From NCBI GenBank assembly GCA_033032175.1, contig CM065310.1:4216001-4280000 (forward strand): 64,000 nt of DNA, read 5' to 3'. Shown piece after piece: positions 26,926 through 37,499 of the stretch; position 1 is the first letter of the stretch, and every line of letters begins with the position of its first letter. A program made the position numbers and the translations under genes. A model generated the notes under the pieces. The model worked only from the letters and a program-made list of their open reading frames with translations, did no database searches and had not been told where the DNA came from. This DNA is from Saturnia japonica (taxonomy: Eukaryota > Arthropoda > Insecta > Lepidoptera > Saturniidae).

Positions 26926-27699
26926 TATAAATATGAGCTCAATCTATCATGTCAAGAACTTTATATATAAGATAAAGCATAACGATACGACATTATGTGC
27001 TAATAACTTAACCAAATAATGAAGTCAACTCAGAAAAGGAAAACACATTATCTGCCATTACATTTGAAAGTCACCGAAGTCGTTATTTGCGAAATAGTTA
27101 TCACCGCTTACCTTCACTTTTAGTTTCCTTGTGCTTTCGATTTTTACTTCAGGAAATCTGTTTATCTTAATGTTTGTGAAACATAAACGGTTAAATATGT
27201 ATTATTTACAATTTTTATTTGGTACCTACTTGTTTTGCTCGGGACTTTGTTCTCGTTGTTTTTAAATGAAACAACTCTCGCGCCACCTATTATGAATTGA
27301 TTGTACTGTTACAGAAACTGCGGATGTGCGCACAACCACTCTCCAAAATTTCGTCGCAATCGGATGAATGTTATAGGAACGCATAGGGAGACAAAGAAAC
27401 AATATACGGTATATGAAAGTGAATTTGAATTTAAAACTCCATAATTCATTGAAATGTAATAATTATTAAAGTAATAAAGAATGTGCGATATACAATAAAT
27501 ATAAATATATTAAAACTATTTATCAATTTCATCAATAATAAAGGTATCTACTTCGTAAAAAATATACGTCTTGTTATTATAAAGTTTTCATTTGAGTTCG
27601 AATGTAGCAGTGAGAATTATATTTGCATAAAGTGTTTTTTTTAATATGCTATTTAAGTGAATGGCAGTTTCCGGTGAACGTTCTCATAATTGCATAATA

Positions 27700-28140
27700 G
27701 CCCAGTCATATTAGGTAAAAAAAGGGGTCAACCTCGGAAAGAAAGATAATAAGCTGCAAATTGGTATGAACCTTTGTTTTGTCATTCTAAATGTTGTCTC
27801 AAAAGTCACAATCGTTATCGTGTCCGCGTCTCAAGATATTCAAGGTCAAAGGTCACAAAAATCGGTTTTTCGCGAATATCTGGCTTCCTATCGGTTAAAT
27901 GAGATTTGCATTTATTATAAAAGTTGTAGGCTATAAAATTCCCTACAACTTTTGTTTAAACTTTTTTTTCATACAACCAACCGTTTTGAAGGTAGAGCGC
28001 GAAGAGTGCACATCGTACAGTCATATACGGCCTAATGCAAGGTCAAGCGTGAGTTATGGTTATCAGTACGTTATAAAGTCAATTATTTACTTGGAAATTA
28101 TAATTATTAAACAATGCCTATTATTTATGTACTAACTATT
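27700..28140 (+). repeat. Left terminal inverted repeat of the CXC element
   Basis: A 441-bp arm pairs with 28751-29180. An insertion of about 11 bp near 27717-27730 (AAAAAAAGGGG region) distinguishes it from the right arm. A 78-codon open frame inside it (27899-28135) appears in both arms with one residue changed, but it is AT-rich and probably a chance frame. Confidence 0.9.
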
Positions 28141-28145
28141 GCTGG

Positions 28146-28487
28146 ATGCTTGAAAATGAAATCCTGGAGCCCATACGAACGTTATTACCTCCAGCACCAG
28201 CCGAACTACTAAACGTAATATTTTGCAATTGCAAAAATGGTTGTGGTTCCCGCTGTGGATGCAGAAAATCAGGGCTACAATGTTCTTTAGCTTGCGGCCA
28301 GTGCAACGGACAAGCTTGCCTCAACGCTTCACTGTATCCAAGTAATCCCGATGAAGAAAATACATATGATTCCGATATTCTGGAAGGTTTGGAGATGAAC
28401 ATGACAGATAATGAGGATGATGACAATGAATCGAACATTTTTGAGCGACAAGAAGAAGAAGACGACGAAGAAGAAGAAGATAATTAG
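28146..28487 (+). CDS. CXC (tesmin/TSO1-like) cysteine-rich protein fragment carried by the long-TIR element
   Basis: This 113-codon frame fills the first half of the element core. Residues 15-23 read PPAPAELLN. Residues 27-58 hold nine cysteines (C27, C29, C33, C37, C39, C46, C50, C53, C58) in the spacing of a zinc-binding CXC domain, with GCRKSGLQC at its centre. Residues 63-113 are acidic and end in a run of Asp/Glu. In insects this cysteine block is usually the C-terminal end of a larger protein in which a WGW motif precedes the LxPI..LPPAP stretch. Here the codon just before the ATG is TGG (28143-28145), and the left arm begins three bases upstream of that. The frame therefore looks like the tail of a longer protein, cut at the arm junction. 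Whether it is translated is unknown. Confidence 0.6.
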   Translation: MLENEILEPIRTLLPPAPAELLNVIFCNCKNGCGSRCGCRKSGLQCSLACGQCNGQACLNASLYPSNPDEENTYDSDILEGLEMNMTDNEDDDNESNIFERQEEEDDEEEEDN

Positions 28488-28750
28488 CTTCCATTTCCAA
28501 TTTCATTACAATTAAAATCAACAAAGATACTTTTGATATTTGAACTCACATTTTGACAAATGTATATTATGCCGTATTTAATAATAAATAAAAATATGTG
28601 TAAAATATATACTCTTACTATCATTTTAACTTAAAATAAAACTAAAATATATAATCCAGAATTAATAATATTTTATACTTAAATAGTTAAATATGAATAA
28701 TTATATATAAATAATCAAGTTACTTACTTTAATTAAATATAAATAATTAA

Positions 28751-29180
28751 TAGTTAGTACATAAATAATAGGCATTGTTTAATAATTATAATTTCCAAGT
28801 AAATAATTGACTTTATAACGTACTGATAACCATAACTCACGCTTGACCTTGCATTAGGCCGTATATGACTGTACGATGTGCACTCTTCGCGCTCTACCTT
28901 CAAAACGGTTGGTTGTATGAAAAAAAAGTATAAACAAAAGTTGTAGGGAATTTTATAGCCTACAACTTTTATAATAAATGCAAATCTCATTTAACCGATA
29001 GGAAGCCAGATATTCGCGAAAAACCGATTTTTGTGACCTTTGACCTTGAATATCTTGAGACGCGGACACGATAACGATTGTGACTTTTGAGACAACATTT
29101 AGAATGACAAAACAAAGGTTCATACCAATTTGCAGCTTATTATCTTTCATTCCGAGGTGAAAGCCCTAATATGACTGGGC
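28751..29180 (-). repeat. Right terminal inverted repeat of the CXC element
   Basis: This 430-bp arm is the reverse complement of the left arm. Its inner edge (AATAGTTAGTAC) and outer edge (CCTAATATGACTGGGC) match exactly. The arms would form a very long stem if the strand were single-stranded or transcribed through. Confidence 0.9.
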
Positions 29181-29499
29181 TATAACAATATTGGCGCCGG
29201 CGCATATGTCGCTAAAAGCACGGTCTTAACAAAACTTTTAAAAAGTATTTTACTCTTGTTATAATATTATAATTAGTTGAGAAAAAATATTTTCTACATA
29301 TTATTTATTTGTCAATGAAGCACATTATAACCAGAAGCATGTTAATAAGTTAGATAAAAAACAACATTTTAACAACGTAAGTATGATAGTTATATAACTC
29401 TCTTAATTATATCTCAAGGAGAATAATTATTATATAAAACATTTGGGTAAAAAGCAAAATCACCGGTAAAAAAGACCTAAACTATAATTTAAAAAATCA

Positions 29500-29700
29500 T
29501 TGGGGCTTGCCGTGCAAACCCTTTCTCAAGTAGTTTTTTATTACTATTTAAGAACTTGAAAATTCAACCCCTAAGAAGGTGAAAAGGGGGATAAAAGATG
29601 AAATTTTGAAGATGGGTCTATTAAAATTTATTGGTATTCAGCAATTCAGTTACAAAGGGATAAAACTATGACGCGAACGAAGCCGCGGGAAATATGCTAG
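29500..29700 (+). repeat. Helitron-like 3' repeat, type D
   Basis: TCAACCCCTAAGAAGGTGAA and GGGGGATAAAAGATGAAATT, ending ACGAAGCCGCGGGAAATATG then CTAG|T at 29697-29700. Confidence 0.58.
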
Positions 29701-29802
29701 TCAATACATAAACGCCCCATAACTATGCATAGCCCGTATTTTTTGACTTCCCTTCATAATCATCCCCGTAACTGTATTTTCCTTTTTATTTATAAAACTA
29801 GA

Positions 29803-30245
29803 TGTGCACGCGACTTCGTTCTACTCCCGTTCCCGGTTATATGCTTAGTATGGGTGATACTTAGGAGATAGACATATGCACTCGCTGGATTTTTTGTAGT
29901 TTATTTTAATAACTAAAATTATGTAGTACATTCATTTGATTTATTTCTTATGGTTTACTCAGCGTAAGCCATTTAAGCGCCCGAATTGATTCAACATTAA
30001 CATTTTTTTTAATTTGCGCGGAACCCTAATTATTTTTCTAAAATAAAAGTAGCCTAAGTTACTCCTTATAACATCAGCTGTCTACCAATGAAAGTCCCGT
30101 TAAAATAGGTTCAACCGTTTCGGAGATTACCCGGAACACACACCCAGACAAAGAAAATTTAAATTGCTGTTTGGTTATATGTGTCGTATATACTTTCATA
30201 TGCATTTAGTAAAAAACCGTTATTTTGACATTATAAACTGTATAA
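29803..30245 (-). mobile_element. Helitron-like element, type A, partly deleted
   Basis: Inverted core motifs CTTATGGTTTACTCAGCG, CCGTTTCGGAGATTACCCGG and TTTTGACATTATAAAC are in order. The 3' terminus near 29803 (ACTAGATGTGCACGCG) is degraded. Confidence 0.7.
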
Positions 30246-30414
30246 GTGTATATATATGTAAATACAGATTATGCACATAAGATAAAAAAAATGTAGTAGC
30301 TAATTGTATTTTAAAAATACTCTCATTATTTCTCTGTTGTCCCCACAGAGATCTAGTTGCCACATTCTTCGCCCTAGAGATCATGCATGGGAACTCGTCA
30401 GCTTTTTTTTTTTT

Positions 30415-30650
30415 ATTTTCTTGCTCGACATAATTACGGCACTATGCCTGATGGTAAGCACAGTACAATCCAAAATCGACGGCGGTAGTCTCTGTCATGC
30501 CGGCCTGCAAGCCTCCCTGCAGCTGGATATAAACTGCCTAATCCCGAAACTCGACAAACGGAAGGATCACTGTGAAGTGTTTATCGCCGTGTCCATATTG
30601 GTCGGGACTCAATCGGGTACAGAACTCTACCACCTCACAAATCAGTTATA
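30415..30650 (+). repeat. Single arm of the foldback family
   Basis: TGCTCGACATAATTACGGCA, GCCTGATGGTAAGCACAGTA, CATGCCGGCCTGCAAGCCTC, GCTGGATATAAACTGCCTAA and GGGACTCAATCGGGTACAGA follow family order. The 115-codon frame across it is incidental. Confidence 0.62.
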
Positions 30651-31149
30651 ATAAAAACATCTTTTAAAAAGCTTTGTTTTGTTTGTCTTTAATATCCTGT
30701 TGTATGTGATCTAGGAAAAATTTTCATATTTAAAATGTCATAGTTCATGGCGACTCGAGGGCCTTAAAATACTTTACCTACATAAGTTTGCAAATTACTC
30801 TGTAATCTCAACGATTTTTAACTCGATCACCCACATTTTATCTGGTACGAATCACCGACGTAAAAAAGATTACTGACGTAGTTAGTATTGGAAAAAAAAG
30901 ACAATCCAATTAATTTAAAGAAAAAATCGATAACAATACATTCACTAAGTACAGCAATTGTGTTCGTAATAAAATTCTAGTTCCTGGTATTCGGTATATT
31001 GAAAGACTTTTTGTTATATTTTGCGTACAAATTAATTAAAGATTTATGTAAAAAAGTAAATACAGTAATTGTGTTACAGATTGCTATAGTTTAAGACTAA
31101 ATAGTGTCATATAATTTGTAGGTGCGGCCGTTGAATAGTATTCAACATT

Positions 31150-31400
31150 TTCACCTTTACATAATCAATAGCTTTGCCCCGTGTTAACTTTTATTCGATC
31201 CACTGTCCACCGCCCTACGCACGCACTCGTGTAGCCAACCTACCGCTGTTCTCACTTTCTGTACTTGCCTGTAGCTTACCATTTTGCTTCACGTTCATGT
31301 CTTGCGTCCCGCTCCTTAGAGTCGTAGCGTGAAGTTATATAGCATACAACATTCCTCAATAAATAGGCTATAAAATGCAAAAAGAATTCTTCAAATAGGT
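31150..31400 (-). mobile_element. Helitron type B fragment
   Basis: Inverted motifs CACTTTCTGTACTTGCCTGT, GCGTCCCGCTCCTTAGAGTC and TAGCGTGAAGTTATATAGC. Both termini are lost. Confidence 0.6.
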
Positions 31401-32129
31401 GGCAGTGATTCCACATACTTAAACACAAAGTTACAAAAATTACACTCTTCCTTTAACGATTACAATATAGATCTTAAAAATATCTTCTCGATGGGATATA
31501 GTTTTTAGATTACAATACAATATATACATATATTTTAAATCTCACAACTGAAACTAGTTTTATCCAAATACTTTCCAAAACTAGTTGCTAGGCGCATTTT
31601 TTTTTTAAGTTTACATAAACTTGTTTATTACATCACTATTACATGGATGGTAAAGTCAATTTATTTCAAATTACGTGTCCGTATTGTTTGCTTTTAACGC
31701 AATGTAGTCGCTCCATATTTTTTGTATACCGACCGGCAAAAAACCAATAATGAAAAACAACAAAAATGCATCACTCTATCAGTGTGCTATGCGATTTTTA
31801 TTGGCTCCGCACAAAGCTACACTTTCACTAACAAGTTAAGCGTTTACGTTACGGTTTCTAAGTCTCTAATAGCGTTATTGACAAAACCTCGGGTTTTGCG
31901 TTTCGAACCGGATCGAACTACGAGTTCTCGATTGTGAAACGATTCGAACGCGCACGTTTTATAAGCGTAATACGATTGACTGACGCTTTCACCGCGAATA
32001 TTTAATGGACATTTAAAACAATCCTTTCTAATTTTTATTAATAATAATAAAAACTTTAAATATTCAATAGCTTTTTCTAAGTATTATTGACCTTTAATTT
32101 TAGGGTTCAATCAGCCTAATTGTTTACAC

Positions 32130-32478
32130 AGATTTTATCTATATGTTCATATTTTAAAACTCGAATAATTGTTTTTATTTTGTTTTGTTTGAACACGCTA
32201 ATCTCTGGAACTACCTGTTAGATTCCAAAAAATATTATTGGTTTTTATGGCCTGCTTATTGAAGCAGGTCATAGGTCATAGGCTATATAATACCTTAATA
32301 TTAGATCTTAAGAAACGAGCTGTAACCATGAACCAGAAACACTGACAAGCTGTAGGCAAGTACGGGATGTTTGTGAGAACAAATTTCGGGTGCGTTGGCG
32401 GAGGTGCGGCGCAGGCGGCGCGACGCGCTACAGAATTGGTTGAATAAATTAATTTACCAGAAGTAAAACCGTGGGGCA
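32130..32478 (+). mobile_element. Helitron type B, 5' end degraded
   Basis: TTGAACACGCTAATCTCTGG, GAAGCAGGTCATAGGTCATA, GCTGTAGGCAAGTACGGGAT and GTAAAACCGTGGGGCACAGCT occur in type B order. The last bases read CTTTTT instead of CTAG. Confidence 0.68.
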
Positions 32479-32537
32479 CAGCTTTTTATGTATTAGGTAT
32501 TATTAGATTTATCTTTATATTTATATTTTATAATTAA

Positions 32538-33021
32538 TCTATACAATTAATGAAATTGAAATATTTGTTTGTAATGTCAAAATAACAGTTTTTTACTAAA
32601 CGCATATTGAAAGTATATACGATACCTATAACAAAAAGCCTATTTTTAACTTTTTTGTCTGTCTGTATGTTCCGGGTAATCTCCGAAACGTTTGGACCGA
32701 TTTTGACGAAACTTTCACTGGTAGATAGCTGAATTTATAGGAAGTAACTTAGGCTAACAAATAACAAAAACTGGTAATCGTGAATCAATTCGGGTGCTTA
32801 AATGGCTTATGCTGAGTAAACCATAAGAGATATAGTAAATTAATGTACTACATAATTATAGGCATTAAAAAGACCTACAAAAAAGTCCGGGAGAGTATAT
32901 ATCTATCTTCAAAGGAACACCCACAATAAGCATTTTTGTCTTTAAAATAGCCGGGAGCGGGGGAGCAAAATTCGCGAGGGCATTCTATAGTACACGTGAG
33001 CGAAGCCACGGGCACAGCTAG
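32538..33021 (+). mobile_element. Helitron-like element, type A, full length
   Basis: Starts A|TCTATACAATTAATG and ends GCCACGGGCACAGCTAG|T. The core has CCGGGTAATCTCCGAAACG (32673-32692), TGGCTTATGCTGAGTAAACC and CCGGGAGCGGGGGAGCAA, shared with the copies at 1, 20085, 29803, 44289, 45313 and 56390. Confidence 0.82.
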
Positions 33022-33049
33022 TATTAGATATATTTAGTCGCGTTGTTCC

Positions 33050-33280
33050 CGGCTTAGAATATGACCCCGCCGCCTTTCTTCATGGAAGGCAACTAAGGGA
33101 CTTCTTTTGATTACTAACTTATGCCAAACATAGCAGGCAGGTCAGGCAACAAGTCAGGCAGGCGGCCGGTCGTAAAACTTAAGCCAAATCTATTACAGCA
33201 TGGAAATGAACAGTATAATACATGAAGATGTGATGTGCCGACCCCATCTAGTGTGAGATAAGAGCAAGAAGAAGAAGAAG
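33050..33280 (+). mobile_element. LINE 3' tail with AAG microsatellite
   Basis: GC-richer sequence with GGCAGGTCAGGCAACAAG repeats, then GACCCCATCTAGTGTGAG and an AGAAGAAGAAGAAG tail. A short trinucleotide tail is usual for several lepidopteran LINE families. It is sandwiched between two Helitron 3' ends. Confidence 0.45.
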
Positions 33281-33302
33281 AAAACCGTGGGGCACAGCTA
33301 GT
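33281..33302 (+). repeat. Helitron type B 3' terminus after a LINE tail
   Basis: AAACCGTGGGGCACAGCTAG follows the AAG microsatellite directly. The rest of a type B body is missing here. Confidence 0.55.
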
Positions 33303-33440
33303 TTAAAATAAGTAACAAGAAAATTATATAGCGAACGAACGGGCGTCAGCACTTTCCAAGGTTCTGACAATACAGCATGGAAGGCACTCTGATCCCTCAT
33401 ATTATAGCGTTATAAAACTGAAATGCCTTCGATTGCGTTA

Positions 33441-34106
33441 GGGGCCATCCATAAATAACGTATCACGAATTTCATGATTTTTTGACCCCTCCCCCGTTCT
33501 TGTCACAGCTGGTCACATTTGTGAGACCCCCCCCCCCCAGTGTGATGTCACATATTTTGCAATTTTATAATTAGATATTTATGAAATTAAAATAGCAGTG
33601 TTCGGAAATTATTTTAATTTCCATTCAAATTATTTTTCAATGAAATCAACATCAAATGAAACAAAGGTATAAAAATTAACAAAACATAAAAAAATCACTT
33701 TAATGAAAGATAAAAACTTAATCCATAACTAACATAACTTATTTTTCTCCGAACTATAAAGGTAATAAGTTTCAAATAATCGAGTTGTAAAAGTTGTTAA
33801 ATAAAACATTGCTATGTTCGAGATACATAAGTCCAATTAAATTTTTTCTCTGATTATTTTGACTAGAGGGTTGAGATTTAGTACACCGGAGGTTTTGGGG
33901 CTTGAATGGAAGGGAACACATTCTTTCGAGTTTGGGAGGTTTTCGACTTCAAGAAGTTGTAATGTACTTAGATATAAAATATTATATTTTGAAAAAATGT
34001 GATGTTACAAAATTTGGGACCCCTCCCCTCCCCTTGTCACACTATGTCACACTTCGTAGACCCCCTAAAATCCCCTAAACGTGTGACGTAATTTATGGAT
34101 GGCCGC
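33441..34106. mobile_element. MITE with GGCCATCCATAAATTACG-type termini
   Basis: The ends GGGGCCATCCATAAATAACG and (reversed) GCGGCCATCCATAAATTACG are inverted repeats flanked by TTA on both sides (33438-33440 and 34107-34109). The subterminal regions also match in inverse, with GTGTGAC motifs and C/G-rich runs. No transposase is present. A 3-bp TTA duplication would suit the PIF/Harbinger superfamily, but I cannot confirm it. Confidence 0.8.
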
Positions 34107-34493
34107 TTATATTAGTGCTAGGATATAATTAGATAAAGTAATATATGGGCATAACAAAGTGGTTATAGAATTAATACAAAGTTATGCGCTTTCGCAGCAC
34201 GAGCGAACGTTTACATGTCGTAAACCACCAGCAAAGGAGTCGGGTGACCAACACAGGGGAATATCACGGCATACCTTCATTTTCAATTTATCCATAAATC
34301 GCGGGATCTTTGTATTAAATAATATTTCGTGCTTAGTAATATTATATATATTTTATGCAATATTTATGGGGAATTTGTTAATCGACATTTCATTTTAACT
34401 GCATACTTCCACAAGAACCTTATTTATTACAGCTATGTAGACGCATGTTCAATCTATCAATACTATCATACTGGTTTATAATTTATAATTTAA

Positions 34494-34690
34494 CTAGCTC
34501 TGTACCACGATTTCAATGATGTTAAATTTATGCGACCAACTTGTTCTTCTCATTTCCCATACTTGCCTACAGCTTGTCAGATTGCTTTACTTTGATGGTT
34601 ATTGTTGCACTCCTAAGAGTCGTGGCGTGATGTTATATAGCCTTCTACAATAGGTAATTCTAGAGATTAGCGCGTACAAAGAAAGAATGT
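34494..34690 (-). mobile_element. Helitron type B, 3' end and body
   Basis: AACTAGCTCTGTACCACGAT at the 3' end, then inverted CCCATACTTGCCTACAGCTT, AGAGTCGTGGCGTGATGTTA and TAGAGATTAGCGCG. Confidence 0.6.
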
Positions 34691-35924
34691 CTTGAGCTTT
34701 AAAGTACTATACGTAAAGATATCGCATTATACCAATCATTTTTAACAAAAAATAAAATTGAACTACAATGACTTTGAGATGTTCCGTCGTGTATCTTCAA
34801 AGCCTAAGGTCCAATGCCAATGAAATAAAAAGGAAACCAACGAAAAAATAAGTAGCTAAATGGGTTTATTAATAAAGAAACTGAACACCCATTAAAAATC
34901 ATTCAAACTAAGAACCTCCTCCATTTTAGAAGATGGTTTAAAAATAACGTTCCCAGAAGTGATGACATTTTAAGAAAATATTATATAAATAAACAAGACA
35001 ATAGGTATTCCCTCGGTTTTCATACAATAAATCGGTTCAGCGAATTGTACCCAGATTCACAAATGTAACAGAACGAAGGGAAAGTACTCAGGTACACGAC
35101 GCCTTTCAGACTTCAACCCCGATCGCGTGAAGGTCTAGTCGTCCTTGCATTTTACCCTTGGAAAACTTGTACGTAATGTTGCGCCAAACTTATTCAGCTA
35201 TACGTCTACCAATAACCAAGTTATCATAGTGTTAAAAGTTGGGTGGAAGGGACGAAATAAGGGTACATCCGCGACCTCCAGACTGCGCCCCGTCAGAACA
35301 AGGGCGTCACAGTGCCCTTGCACTGCGCCCAACGTCCGCCCTTCGTCTAGGTACTAACACATTGCGTGCACGGCTGATTTTATAATGCCACGATTGTCTT
35401 TCAACAATACAGAACTAGTTTTACTTAACAACTTCTACTTTGAAAATTTGAATTTCTAAATGAATACCTGACCGATATTAATATCTGTATAACCTATATA
35501 GCATCGAGATTCTCAAGGGTGTTTTTGTGGCATACCTCCCATAATCCTCAATCAAAATTAATGATTCAAACATAAATACATGTATATTTTATCAAAAACT
35601 AATTGTGAACTACATGTAACACAACATAAACATGAAATTATACTAATTACGGGTAATAAAAAAAGTAAATTAGGTAATTTTTAATTTAACTTGGCGTTCT
35701 CGTTCCTTCTGAGAAATTCACGAAATTAAAACACTTAAATATTGTCGGTTACTTTCTGTTTACCTACTATTATTTGTGCGTGCTTTGCTGGAATAATTTA
35801 CCTGATTATATAGTATTCTACATTCATTAAAGGGACCAGGATGAAGATAACATGATGTGCGGTCCCGTGCGTCCTGACAATTTATAGTATAAAATTATTT
35901 TATGGTATGCTGTTTAATAAATCT

Positions 35925-36160
35925 ATTTGTGAGGTAGAGCACAGAGAAATCTCTTTCGATATTCCTCTCCATTTGGGGCAACACAACCGGTAAACTCCGC
36001 CCTACAGAAGATCGTAACCAAATAACCCTGTGTTGTGTTCCTGCGGTGAGTAAGGTTACCAGAGCTCCTTAGGAAAGACGGGTTCAAGATCATCAACGTC
36101 GCCTCTGGTGTTACAAGCGTGTATAGACTACGGTAATCGGTTACCATACCATACTAGACG
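35925..36160 (+). mobile_element. CR1-like LINE 3' repeat
   Basis: The segment CTGTGTTGTGTTCCTGCGGT ... GTGTATAGACTACGGTAATC ... GGTTACCATACC has the layout of a very common lepidopteran LINE tail (TTCCTG..GGTGAGTAAGGTTGCCAGAGCTC ... GGCTACGG..ACCGCTTACCATC). This recognition is from memory of the family. Confidence 0.55.
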
Positions 36161-36520
36161 TCCTAAACTGCGCTTCAAGGACAGTGTAAGGCGTGATACG
36201 CTTGCTTTCAATATGGAACCGAAATGTTGGGAAAAATAGACCGATTATCGCTAAATTTAGCGGAAGAGAATTGCGTATAGCGTTGCAGTCCGCGATAGCA
36301 AACGGTTCGACCTCTCCCACAGGCGCGAGCTACGTGCGCTGTGATTCCCCGGAACGTTCCAAGAGCACTGTTTGTTTGTGTACGATGTGGAGGTAACTGT
36401 CGCTTTCGTATCAGACTTAATTGTCACGAGCGTAAGTGCTGCATTCCATCAACTTAAAATCAATGTACGTTTTTTAAATAATCTTTTCAGAATTTGAAGG
36501 TCGATGATGATGTATGTCTG
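36145..36520 (+). mobile_element. LINE ORF2 C-terminus with terminal zinc finger
   Basis: The plus strand encodes RRPKLRFKDSVRRDTLAFNM and EPKCWEK. After frameshifts it reads CVRCGGNCRFRIRLNCHERK followed by C. The spacing C-x2-C-x3-C-x3-IRL-x2-H-x3-C is the usual C-terminal finger of a LINE family whose ORF2 ends RRGRPRLRYKD...CG+.C.SRIGL..H.R.C. It ends in a GATGATGATG microsatellite near 36505. Confidence 0.68.
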
Positions 36521-36529
36521 TCTATCTCA

Positions 36530-36980
36530 GTCAGACTATTAATCAGACCTGGATGAGGTTAGCTCATGTGTTCATTCGCCTCCTTCTCCTGCCGTTACAG
36601 GACGGCAGAGGAGTAAACCTCGGTAAAATCATCGGCTAGCGTGGTGCGTTCATTCGCTTACCGCCATATGCCAAACATTATGGCAGGGACAGAGAGAACC
36701 TCTATAAAAAACCCAACGACGGGTGGACAGGTGGTGGTTCATCTGCCTCCTTCTCCTGCCAGGCCGAACCAGGGAGATGTCGTGTCTTCATTGCACTGGT
36801 TTGCGACGGGGAGACAGTTCGTCACCGGCTGTCTCCGTCAGTTCCGGCCTTGCCGAATGCCAGCACAGTGCCCGCGTAGTATGCGGCACGGTGCACCGTG
36901 GAGTTTTTTAGTGAGTAGGTGCCCCATGGAGTACCCATGACGGGTTTTCCCTCCACGTTAACAAAAAAAAAAAAAAAAAA
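36530..36980 (+). repeat. GC-richer retroposon-like segment ending in an A18 tract
   Basis: A GC-rich 430-bp stretch ends in about 18 A residues (36962-36980). It holds an internal near-repeat, TCGCCTCCTTCTCCTGCC and CTGCCTCCTTCTCCTGCC, at about 36566 and 36745. The polyA tail implies insertion by reverse transcription. No recognised coding domain was seen, and the 99-codon frame at 36641-36940 has no family signature. Confidence 0.5.
36962..36980 (+). repeat. PolyA tract (about 18 A)
   Basis: An uninterrupted A run at the 3' end of the GC-rich segment 36530-36960, read as a retroposition tail. Confidence 0.7.
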
Positions 36981-37050
36981 GGACCGCGATGAGTGGCGTA
37001 TAAGAGAGGCCTATACTCAGCAGTGAGGGATTACTGTGAGGATTACGTAC
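36981..37050 (+). mobile_element. RTE-like LINE end
   Basis: Encodes DRDEWRIREAYTQQ, the very end of RTE-type LINE ORF2 proteins (DR..WR..GEAYVQQ), directly after the A18 tract. Confidence 0.5.
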
Positions 37051-37164
37051 TGAAATTGATAATAATATAATATATAAGTCTATTCAAAAAAACAATCAAA
37101 TTTTGTGTAAAGTTTTAAACGGTTCTCTAATCCATATCTATATTAATATAACAAGACAATTAAA

Positions 37165-37420
37165 AAAAAAAGAAAACCCACTTCAATTATTTTAAAGAGT
37201 TCCCAGGTATTGCTTCGAATTTAAAGTCCAATGACAATGAAATTAACATGGGACCACCATTGAGGTATCCCCTATCAAACAAAAAAGAATCATCGAAATA
37301 GATTCATAAAAAAGAAGTTCTGGCTGAAAATCCTTTAAAAAAATACATTCGAATTGAGTAGCCTCCGTCTTTATTTGAAGTCTGTTAATAAATGCGAAAG
37401 TAACTGTTTGATACGTTTTA
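37165..37420 (+). repeat. Interspersed repeat E
   Basis: CCACTTCAATTATTTTAAAG, GAGTTCCCAGGTATTGCTTC, GGTATCCCCTATCAAACAAA and AAGAAGTTCTGGCTGAAAAT. Copies lie at 665-775, 34775-34850 and 52175-52390. Class unknown. Confidence 0.5.
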
Positions 37421-37499
37421 ACGCCTGAACCGCTCAACCAAGTTAGATAAATTTTGGTACAGAGATAGATTGAACTCTGGGAAAGGACATAGGCTACCT

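Larger units (their letters stand above)
27698..29182. mobile_element. Long-TIR element with internal CXC-domain reading frame, TA target duplication
   Basis: Two near-identical arms (27700-28140 and 29180-28751 reversed) flank a 610-bp core. Each arm starts GCCCAGTCATATTAGG at its outer end and is bordered by TA (27698-27699 and 29181-29182). Beyond the first 30 bp or so, the arms differ at only a few positions, such as an A/T change and one T in a T-run. Such similarity implies recent insertion or arm homogenisation. The TA duplication and DNA-only structure suggest a cut-and-paste DNA transposon, but no transposase is present, so the copy is non-autonomous. I could not assign the termini to a named family. 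Confidence 0.85.

Noticed and set aside
27899..28135. 78-codon frame present in both arms of the CXC element as a possible gene
   Set aside because: Its duplication is explained by the inverted repeat, and it is AT-rich and lacks any domain.
33520..33540. C-run as a possible G-quadruplex regulator
   Set aside because: It belongs to the C-rich subterminal part of the MITE, with a similar run at the other end.
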